Of a stretch of 5,795 nucleotides of DNA, positions 1-5,081 are shown piece after piece (positions within the stretch are counted from its first letter, which is position 1; every line of letters starts with the position of its first letter). The translations under genes and the position numbers were made by a program. The stretch is from JBFIHZ01 sp041601535. Its GTDB lineage: Bacteria > Pseudomonadota > Gammaproteobacteria > Xanthomonadales > SZUA-36. The notes below the pieces were generated by a model. The model did not search any database and had not been told where the DNA came from. It saw only the letters and a program-made list of their open reading frames with translations. Location of the stretch: NCBI GenBank assembly GCA_041601535.1, contig JBFIHZ010000278.1, positions 1-5,795 on the forward strand, written 5' to 3'.

Positions 1-1364
1 GCATTCTCAAACGCAATCTGAAAAACAGCATTGCCCACATGAACCAGGTGTTGATGGACAGCCTGGCCGCCTGTGGTGATGTGAACCGCAACGTGATGTG
101 CACGGTGCTGCCGGAAGCCAGCGAAGTGCATGCCGAAGTGGTGGCCACCGCGCAGGCGGTTGGTGAACACCTGCTGCCCAAAACAACCGCCTATCATGAA
201 ATCTGGCTGGACAAAAAACGTGTGGTGGACAGCAAGGGCGAGGTGGTTCCGGATCACGAACCGATTTATGGCGCGACCTATATGCCGCGCAAGTTCAAGA
301 TTGCTTTCGCCATTCCACCGCGCAACGACGTGGATGTCTACGCGCATGACCTGGGTTTTGTCGCCATTGTCGAAGGTGGTGAGGTGGTGGGTTATAACGT
401 GACCGCCGGTGGCGGCATGGGGGCCAGTCATGGCGACCCCGTGACGTATCCACGGCTGGCCAGTGTCATTGGCTTCTGCACGCCGCAGCAGGTTATCGAG
501 GTGACCGAGGCCATCGTCACCATCCAGCGAGATTTTGGCGACCGCTCGGAACGCAAGCACGCCCGGTTCAAATACACCATTGACGACCGTGGCCTGGACT
601 GGCTGCACGATGAGCTGGAATCCAGGCTGGGCTACCGCCTGCCTGAACCACGGGCTTTCGAGTTTACCCACAACGGCGACCAGGTCGGCTGGCAGCAGAC
701 CAGTGATGGCATGTGGCATTGCGTGCTGTTTATCCAGAACGGCCGGCTGGCAGACCGCGAGGGTGCCACCCAGCTGACCGGGATGCGGGAAATCGCCGGC
801 ATCCACCAGGGTGAGTTCCGCCTGACCCCGAACCAGAACGTGGTGATTTCCGGCGTTACGGCGGAACAACGTCCGGCGATAGACCAGTTGTTGCAGGCCC
901 ACGGGCTGGACAGCTGGAACCGGCAAACCCCTCTGCGCCTGCACTCCATGGCCTGCGTGGGTTTTCCCACCTGCGGGCTGTCTATGGCCGAAAGCGAGCG
1001 TTACCTGCCCGACCTGGTCACGCTGATTGAACAACAGATGGAAAAACACGGTTTGCAACAGCAGGCCATCACCATCCGCATGACCGGCTGCCCCAATGGT
1101 TGTGCGCGTCCTTACCTGGCCGAGATCGGCCTGGTAGGCAAAGGGCCGGGTTTGTACAACCTGCACCTGGGCGCGGCCTTTAACGGTTCCCGTCTGAACA
1201 CGCTGTATCGCGAGAGCGTGTACGAAGAAGACATTCTCAGTGAGCTCGACACACTGTTTGCCAGCTATGCCGCCGAGCGGCAGGCGAATGAAACATTTGG
1301 CGATTTTCTGCTGCGCAGTGGCGTGGTGGCGGACGCCGGTTTACAACAAGAAGGTGCTGCATGA
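1..1364 (+). CDS. cysI: Assimilatory sulfite reductase, siroheme/[4Fe-4S] hemoprotein subunit (5' partial)
   Basis: Catalyses the six-electron reduction of sulfite to sulfide in the cytoplasm. The frame is open from base 3 to the TGA at 1362-1364, giving 453 residues; the ATG at 39 is internal, because the 12 residues before it (ILKRNLKNSIAH) already align with E. coli CysI from about residue 125. About 124 N-terminal residues, including the first sulfite-binding Arg, therefore lie outside the window. Visible landmarks: NRN with the Arg matching E. coli Arg153 (codon 87-89); PRKFK with both Lys matching Lys215/Lys217 (291-299); and the four cluster and siroheme ligands as C-x5-C (codons at 954 and 972) and C-x3-C in TGCPNGC (1089 and 1101), with the same 39-residue spacing as E. 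coli. The C-terminal length also fits the family. cysH starts inside its stop codon, so the two are co-transcribed. CysJ or another electron donor is not seen, so NADPH versus ferredoxin dependence is open. Confidence 0.96.
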   Translation, partial: ILKRNLKNSIAHMNQVLMDSLAACGDVNRNVMCTVLPEASEVHAEVVATAQAVGEHLLPKTTAYHEIWLDKKRVVDSKGEVVPDHEPIYGATYMPRKFKIAFAIPPRNDVDVYAHDLGFVAIVEGGEVVGYNVTAGGGMGASHGDPVTYPRLASVIGFCTPQQVIEVTEAIVTIQRDFGDRSERKHARFKYTIDDRGLDWLHDELESRLGYRLPEPRAFEFTHNGDQVGWQQTSDGMWHCVLFIQNGRLADREGATQLTGMREIAGIHQGEFRLTPNQNVVISGVTAEQRPAIDQLLQAHGLDSWNRQTPLRLHSMACVGFPTCGLSMAESERYLPDLVTLIEQQMEKHGLQQQAITIRMTGCPNGCARPYLAEIGLVGKGPGLYNLHLGAAFNGSRLNTLYRESVYEEDILSELDTLFASYAAERQANETFGDFLLRSGVVADAGLQQEGAA

Positions 1365-2122
1365 ACGCCAGTGGTTTGAAACTTTGCATTCCCCAGCCTG
1401 GCCAGAACTGGAACGCCGGTCAGCTGGAAGCGGTAAACCCGTGCCTGGAAAAAATGACTGCGCAGGAACGGGTGGAGTGGGCATTTGATTTCCTGCCGGA
1501 CAACGCCATTCTGACATCCAGTTTTGGTGCGCAATCGGCGGTGATGTTGCATATGCTGACGCGCTTCCGCCCGAAGCTGCCGGTGGTGTTACTGGATACC
1601 GGCTACCTGTTTGATGAGACCTACCAGTTTATCGATCAGCTCACCCGCCGGCTGGATCTGAACCTGCACGTTTACCGCCCGGAAATCAGCCCCATGTGGC
1701 AGGAGATTCGCTTTGGCCGGTTGTGGGAACAGGGCGCGGATGGCATCCGTCAGTACAACCAGATGAACAAGGTTGAACCGATGGAGCGCGCGCTGCAGGA
1801 TCTGGATGTGGGCACCTGGTTCAGTGGCTTGCGCCGCAGCCAGTCCGACACCCGCCGTCAACTCGGTATATTGCAGCGCCAGGGCCAGGCGGTGAAAGTC
1901 TACCCGATCGCCGACTGGAGCGACCGCGATGTGCACCGCTATCTGAAAGCACATGATCTGCCATACCACCCGCTGTGGGAGCAGGGCTACGTGTCCATTG
2001 GTGACCGTCACACCAGCCGGCCACTGAGTGAAGGCATGAGTGAACAGGACACGCGGTTTTTTGGCTTGTTGCGCGAATGCGGCTTGCACCAGCCGGAAAA
2101 ATTCCAGGCCGCCAACACCTGA
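1361..2122 (+). CDS. cysH: Phosphoadenosine phosphosulfate (PAPS) reductase, thioredoxin-dependent
   Basis: Reduces PAPS to sulfite and adenosine 3',5'-bisphosphate using thioredoxin. The protein has 253 residues (E. coli CysH 244). In order it shows the PP-loop-like nucleotide motif SSFGAQ (53-58), LDTG (78-81), YNQMNKVEPM (132-141), GLRRSQS (156-162), PIADW (182-186), YHPLWEQGY (202-210), GDRHTSRP (214-221) and the C-terminal catalytic ECGLH with Cys240. The paired-cysteine [4Fe-4S] ligands of APS reductases are absent: the only cysteines are 9, 28 and 240. This argues for PAPS rather than APS as substrate, and hence for an APS kinase elsewhere. The ATG at 1361 overlaps the cysI stop (ATGA), with an AAGG ribosome-binding site 6 bases upstream, suggesting translational coupling. 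The start is well supported, although the first ~30 residues are not conserved. The downstream neighbour cysB converges on it. Confidence 0.96.
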   Translation: MNASGLKLCIPQPGQNWNAGQLEAVNPCLEKMTAQERVEWAFDFLPDNAILTSSFGAQSAVMLHMLTRFRPKLPVVLLDTGYLFDETYQFIDQLTRRLDLNLHVYRPEISPMWQEIRFGRLWEQGADGIRQYNQMNKVEPMERALQDLDVGTWFSGLRRSQSDTRRQLGILQRQGQAVKVYPIADWSDRDVHRYLKAHDLPYHPLWEQGYVSIGDRHTSRPLSEGMSEQDTRFFGLLRECGLHQPEKFQAANT

Positions 2123-2127
2123 ACGGC

Positions 2128-2145
2128 GCCGGCTTTCAGGCCAGC
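2128..2145. terminator. Weak hairpin between the convergent cysH and cysB ends
   Basis: GCCGGC (2128-2133), a six-base loop and GCCAGC (2140-2145) form a short stem filling most of the 23-base gap between two convergent genes. Read leftward the stem has one G-T wobble; read rightward it has one C-A mismatch. No T-tract follows on either strand, so it is at best a weak or transcript-stabilising terminator. It is listed because it is the only structure available between the two stop codons. Confidence 0.25.
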
Positions 2146-3174
2146 TTACAGATTAAAATCGCCGTCGCAGCAGGTTGAGAAGCGGTTGCCAATGCTGGGG
2201 TGCAGGTTAAGCGGCCCCAGCGATTCGCCGTACACTGCCCCGGGTGTATCTTCCGAAGCCGCTATCAGGTCGTCGATCTTGTTGCGCTCTGCGCCCGGCA
2301 CCATCAACTCCAGGAAAGCGTACATGTAATCGCGCAGGAAGCGGTCCTTGCGGAAGCCAATCCAGGTGGTGCAACTGGGGAACAGTTTCGCCGCATCCAG
2401 CGCCACCAGGTCGGAATCCCGTTCGTTGTTGTAGGCCATGCAGGCGACGATGCCTATGCCCATGTCCTTGCGCACATAGGTCTTGATCACGTCCGGATCC
2501 TCGGCAGTGAATACCACATTGGGAGTGACCCCAGCCTGTTTGAAGGAGACCGCCTGGTCAGAGCCTTCATCAAAGCTGTGGGTATAGCTGATGATGGGGT
2601 AATGGGCCAGGTCGGCCAGCGTGATCTTGCCGGCCGACGCCAGCGGGTGTTCGGGCCGGACCAGGATGGTGCGTTCCCAACGGTACATGGGCAGGGTAAC
2701 CAGGTCTTCGAACAATTCGCTGCGGCCGGATGCAATGGCGAAATCCGCATCCTGTACCTGCACCTGGCGGGAAATCTGGTCCGAAGTGCCCTGGTGCAGC
2801 CGCACCGAGATACCCGGAAACGTGCGCTGGAAGCCTTCCAGCAGATCGGGCAACACATAGCGGGCCTGGGTATGGGTGGTGGCCAGTACCAGCTCACCTT
2901 TCAATTGCCCGGCCAGATCGCGCGACATCGAGCGGATATTATCCACCTCGTTGAGGATCATGCGGGCCCGCCGGACCACCTCGGTGCCGGCTTCGGTCAG
3001 GCCTTCCAGGCTTTTGCCCTTGCGCACGAACAGGCGCAGCGACAACTCATCTTCCAGCAGCTTGACCTGTTTGCTGATGCCGGGTTGGGAAGTAAACAGC
3101 GCTTGCGAGGCGGCAGTAATATTCATGCCGTGGTCCACCACGGCTACCAGATAACGTAATTGTTGCAACTTCAT
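2146..3174 (-). CDS. cysB: LysR-type transcriptional regulator CysB
   Basis: Expected to activate cysteine-regulon promoters when bound to N-acetylserine or O-acetylserine, and to repress its own gene. The protein has 342 residues (enteric CysB 324). The start MKLQQLRY, the winged helix-turn-helix (about residues 18-40, with TSQPGISKQV at 28-37) and the ATTHTQARY segment (98-106) align without gaps to E. coli CysB. Effector-site Thr100, Thr102 and Gln103 and also Trp166 are retained. However, positions matching Thr149 and Thr202 are Ser149 and Asp202, in FAIASG and YTHSFDEGS. TAEDPDVIKTYVR (223-235) and GFRKDRFLRDYMY (273-285) are typical of CysB. The tail after about residue 293 is unlike E. 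coli and ends with a Cys-Cys pair (335-336). The ATG at 3174 has a GAGG ribosome-binding site (3183-3186) 8 bases upstream. The paralogue Cbl is possible but less likely given the genes around it. Confidence 0.93.
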   Translation of the reverse strand: MKLQQLRYLVAVVDHGMNITAASQALFTSQPGISKQVKLLEDELSLRLFVRKGKSLEGLTEAGTEVVRRARMILNEVDNIRSMSRDLAGQLKGELVLATTHTQARYVLPDLLEGFQRTFPGISVRLHQGTSDQISRQVQVQDADFAIASGRSELFEDLVTLPMYRWERTILVRPEHPLASAGKITLADLAHYPIISYTHSFDEGSDQAVSFKQAGVTPNVVFTAEDPDVIKTYVRKDMGIGIVACMAYNNERDSDLVALDAAKLFPSCTTWIGFRKDRFLRDYMYAFLELMVPGAERNKIDDLIAASEDTPGAVYGESLGPLNLHPSIGNRFSTCCDGDFNL

Positions 3175-3197
3175 GTTGACTGCCTCGATATGTATTG

Positions 3198-3218
3198 CAT
3201 AACAGCTAAAGCGTTATG
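3198..3218. promoter_or_regulatory. Inverted repeat CATAAC-N9-GTTATG upstream of cysB, candidate CysB operator
   Basis: CATAAC (3198-3203) and GTTATG (3213-3218) are perfect 6-base arms separated by nine bases, centred about 34 bases upstream of the cysB ATG. LysR-type regulators commonly bind interrupted dyads, and enteric CysB represses its own promoter, so autoregulatory binding is a reasonable inference. The dyad does not match a strict T-N11-A box. The same ATAAC core recurs twice in front of cysG. Confidence 0.4.
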
Positions 3219-3289
3219 GGCCCCGCAGCACCTTCAGGGCGGGGGTATTACTTACTGCAGACCTTTGCTGAGCGGTTTTTCATTCATCC

Positions 3290-3320
3290 AAAACAGCAAA
3301 CCCGCCATTTCGCGGCGGGT
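3290..3320 (-). terminator. Leftward Rho-independent terminator-like hairpin upstream of cysB
   Basis: On the minus strand ACCCGCC (3320-3314), a seven-base loop and GGCGGGT (3306-3300) form a perfect 7-base-pair G/C-rich stem followed by TTGCTGTTTT (3299-3290). That is the layout of an intrinsic terminator for a leftward transcript. On the plus strand no T-tract follows the stem, so the orientation is clear. It sits 116 bases or more before the cysB start. It would end either a small RNA or a cysB leader begun further upstream, or insulate cysB from leftward read-through. Confidence 0.55.
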
Positions 3321-3367
3321 GGTCAGGTCGTGTTTTCATCATTTCACAAACGATCAGGCCACCCGCC
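3314..3367 (-). promoter_or_regulatory. Competing (antiterminator-like) pairing with the terminator stem
   Basis: In a leftward transcript the segment GGCGGGTGG (3367-3359) is perfectly complementary over 9 bases to CCACCCGCC (3322-3314), whose last seven bases are the first arm of the terminator stem at 3300-3320. The two stems are mutually exclusive: the 9-pair stem with a 36-base loop would form first and prevent terminator folding. This is the usual logic of an attenuator or expression-platform switch. No promoter or ligand-binding domain is identified, so function is inferred from complementarity alone, and a chance G/C-rich repeat is possible. Confidence 0.35.
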
Positions 3368-3503
3368 CTCCAGCGAGACGACAGATGCAGCAGTGCATTT
3401 TCCTGTGTTTGACCTGCTTCATTCACCCATACCGTTACCGTGCCAGATTTTCAGCATAAACACGTCCACCGGCCCTGACAAGCCCGTAAATTGGACATTT
3501 CGA

Positions 3504-3525
3504 TATAACGGCTGGGTATAACGGC
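3504..3525. repeat. Tandem direct repeat TATAACGGC upstream of cysG
   Basis: TATAACGGC occurs at 3504-3512 and again at 3517-3525, a 13-base period, about 85-105 bases upstream of the cysG ATG. Each copy includes the ATAAC core found in the cysB dyad at 3198-3218. The position suits an activator site upstream of the cysG promoter. Alternatively, one TATAAC could itself be a -10 box, but TTGGAC at 3491-3496 is spaced 20 bases from the second copy and 7 from the first, so neither spacing is good. Confidence 0.4.
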
Positions 3526-3540
3526 AGAAAGAATCCGTAT

Positions 3541-3573
3541 TTCTTTTAAGTATTTCGGCTGACTATCATCAGC
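3541..3573 (+). promoter_or_regulatory. Candidate cysG promoter with overlapping dyad
   Basis: TATCAT (3564-3569) matches five of six bases of the sigma-70 -10 consensus and would start transcription roughly 33 bases before the cysG ATG. The region 17 bases upstream (TTCTTT, 3541-3546) is a poor -35 element, as expected for an activator-dependent promoter. The -10 box lies within a perfect inverted repeat GCTGA (3558-3562), six bases, TCAGC (3569-3573), which could be an operator or a small leader hairpin. All of this is inference from short motifs. Confidence 0.3.
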
Positions 3574-3596
3574 ATCCAACATCGGCCTTTGCGGCC

Positions 3597-3601
3597 TGGA
3601 G
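3597..3601 (+). promoter_or_regulatory. cysG ribosome-binding site that fixes the start at 3610
   Basis: TGGAG at 3597-3601 is 8 bases before the ATG at 3610, which gives the MQYFPVF start matching the beginning of E. coli CysG. An in-frame TTG at 3589 would add seven unconserved residues and would place this ribosome-binding site inside the coding region, so it is not the start. Confidence 0.75.
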
Positions 3602-3609
3602 ACACAGTT

Positions 3610-5067
3610 ATGCAGTATTTTCCGGTATTCATGAATCTCAACGGCCAGGCCGTGGTGATCATTGGCGCCGGCAGTGTGGCCGAGCGTAAAGCACGATTGT
3701 TGCTAAAAGCCGGTGCCAGGGTCCGGGTGGTGGCCCGCCAGGCCAATGCCGCCTTCCAGTCCTGGATGGACACCGGTGAGGTCACATGGCTGGCCAGCGA
3801 ATACCAGCCCGACTGCCTGGAGGGTGCGCGGCTGGTGTTTGCGGCCACCGCGGACAGCCAGCTCAATGGCCGGGTATACCAGGATGCGGAAAGCCGCGGC
3901 ATCCCGGTCAACGTGGTTGACGATATCCAGCACTGCCGTTTTATCAGCCCGGCAGTCATCGACCGTTCACCGGTACAGGTGGCTATTTCCACTGGTGGCG
4001 CAGCACCCGTGTTGGCGCGGCGCTTGCGCGCCTGGATAGAAACCCTGCTGCCGCTTGGCCTGGGGCGGGTGGCCCAGGCCAGTGGCGCGATGCGTCAGCG
4101 GGTCAAGGATCTGCTGCCCTTTGCGGCGCGCCGCGCGTTCTGGGACAAGGCCCTGGGTGACCGGCAACTGCGCAGCTGGAGCCTGCAACAGCAGGTCGAC
4201 ATAGAACAGCAGCTGGACCGGCTGTTGCAGCGTGAAGCCGGCGCGGTATCAAAAGCACCTGCTGGCCTGGCTGGTGATGGAAACGGGCGGGTGTTTCTGG
4301 TGGGTGGTGGCCCGGGCAGGGCTGACCTGCTGACGCTGCGCGCCTTGCAGGTGCTGGGGCAGGCAGATGTCATTTTGCACGACCGGCTGGTCAGCGAGGA
4401 TGTGCTTGACCTGGCGCGGCGGGATGCCGACCGCATCTACGTGGGCAAGCAGGCCGGCAATCATCATTGCAAACAGGAGGAGATCCAGCGCCTGATGGTG
4501 GCCGAAGCGCGCAAGGGCCGGAACGTGGTGCGGCTGAAGGGAGGTGATCCTTTCGTGTTCGGCCGTGGCGGCGAAGAACTGGAATACCTGCGCCAGCACA
4601 ACATTGCTTACGAGGTGGTGCCTGGTGTGACTGCCGCCATTGGCTGCGCCGCCTATGCCGGCATACCGCTGACGCACCGTGACCATGCCCAGTCGCTGTC
4701 GTTCGTTACCGGCCACCTGGCGGACGGCGCGGCCGGCAGCCAGCCCGGTGAACAGGCGGCGGTGGACTGGTCGCGCCTGGCCGGAGCCGGGCGGACTGCG
4801 GTGATCTACATGGGGGTAAGCAAGGCGGCCGGTATCCGGCGTGAATTGCTCGAAGCCGGTGTGCCGGGTGAATTGCCCGTGGCACTGGTTCTGAACGGAA
4901 CCATGGATAACCAAAAAATATTGCAGGGTACGGTTGAAACCTTGCCGCAGTTGGCAGCCGGAGCGGGTAAAAAGGCACCTGGACTGCTGATCATTGGACA
5001 GGTTGCGGCCATGAGTAGTAACCTCGGCTGGTTTTCATCTCTGGCAGACCTGCGCTCTGCAGCCTAA
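3610..5067 (+). CDS. cysG: Siroheme synthase CysG (uroporphyrinogen-III methyltransferase / precorrin-2 dehydrogenase / sirohydrochlorin ferrochelatase)
   Basis: A cytoplasmic enzyme that converts uroporphyrinogen III to siroheme, the cofactor of CysI. It has 485 residues against 457 in E. coli. The N-terminal dehydrogenase/chelatase half shows the NAD-binding GAGSVAERKARLL (19-31) and NVVD with Asp104, the E. coli catalytic acid. The position of the Salmonella phosphoserine Ser128 is Thr128 in ISTGG. A linker at about 208-226 leads to the SAM-dependent methyltransferase half: VGGGPGRADLLTL (231-243), HDRLVS with Asp258 (E. coli Asp248), VGKQAG with Lys280 (Lys270), VVRLKGGDPFVFGRGGEE (306-323), VPGVTAA (337-343), GIPLTHRD (351-358) and YMG with Met401 (Met382). 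All three activities appear intact. About nine extra residues lie near 371-387, and there is a short C-terminal tail after GWFS. cysK follows after 14 bases, so the two probably form one transcript. Confidence 0.96.
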   Translation: MQYFPVFMNLNGQAVVIIGAGSVAERKARLLLKAGARVRVVARQANAAFQSWMDTGEVTWLASEYQPDCLEGARLVFAATADSQLNGRVYQDAESRGIPVNVVDDIQHCRFISPAVIDRSPVQVAISTGGAAPVLARRLRAWIETLLPLGLGRVAQASGAMRQRVKDLLPFAARRAFWDKALGDRQLRSWSLQQQVDIEQQLDRLLQREAGAVSKAPAGLAGDGNGRVFLVGGGPGRADLLTLRALQVLGQADVILHDRLVSEDVLDLARRDADRIYVGKQAGNHHCKQEEIQRLMVAEARKGRNVVRLKGGDPFVFGRGGEELEYLRQHNIAYEVVPGVTAAIGCAAYAGIPLTHRDHAQSLSFVTGHLADGAAGSQPGEQAAVDWSRLAGAGRTAVIYMGVSKAAGIRRELLEAGVPGELPVALVLNGTMDNQKILQGTVETLPQLAAGAGKKAPGLLIIGQVAAMSSNLGWFSSLADLRSAA

Positions 5068-5081
5068 TTAAGGAATCTGAA

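Larger units (their letters stand above)
3175..3609. other. 435-base intergenic region between divergent cysB and cysG
   Basis: No credible protein gene lies here; the small open frames on both strands lack recognisable motifs. The region contains several potential structures, listed separately where stronger. It also holds a G/C-rich stem CCCCGC (3221-3226) with GCGGGG (3239-3244), a small stem ATGCA (3385-3389) with TGCAT (3394-3398), and a GGCC-N5-GGCC stem (3584-3596) directly before the cysG ribosome-binding site. No tRNA-like fold and no SAM-I or other riboswitch consensus that I know was recognised by eye. The length is large for two adjacent promoters, which leaves room for a long cysB leader or a small RNA. 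I could not identify a convincing -35/-10 pair for cysB. Confidence 0.6.

Noticed and set aside
39..41. ATG at 39 as the true start of cysI
   Set aside because: The frame is open to the left edge and the preceding residues already align with internal CysI sequence, so the gene is truncated by the window.
2200..3159. 319-codon open frame on the plus strand opposite cysB
   Set aside because: It is a complement shadow of a strongly recognisable cysB; its translation shows no family motifs and is rich in His, Gln and Gly, as expected from the opposite strand of GC-rich coding DNA.
3261..3280. Rightward terminator at the T-run 3275-3280
   Set aside because: The preceding bases form only three outer pairs plus a tiny inner GCT/AGC match, too weak for an intrinsic terminator.
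3280..3342. 20-codon minus-strand frame running through the terminator stem
   Set aside because: No ribosome-binding site and no cysteine codons; the overlap with the hairpin is suggestive but not enough to call a leader peptide.
3419..3457. 12-codon minus-strand frame (MLKIWHGNGMGE) as a cysB leader peptide
   Set aside because: It has a passable GGTGGA upstream but no cysteine codons and no connection to the terminator by spacing; frames this short are frequent by chance.
3160..3521. Two overlapping ~100-codon plus-strand open frames in the intergenic region
   Set aside because: The first starts inside cysB, neither has a clear ribosome-binding site, no motifs are visible, and they run through several inverted repeats.
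3589..3609. Upstream in-frame TTG as the cysG start
   Set aside because: It would add seven unconserved residues and engulf the TGGAG ribosome-binding site that suits the ATG at 3610.
3175..3609. SAM-type or other known sulfur riboswitch
   Set aside because: None of the consensus cores I can recall (SAM-I, SAM-II, SAH) were visible on either strand; an Rfam covariance search would be decisive.
4249..4914. 221-codon minus-strand open frame within cysG
   Set aside because: It is antisense to the conserved methyltransferase domain of CysG, with no recognisable domain of its own.
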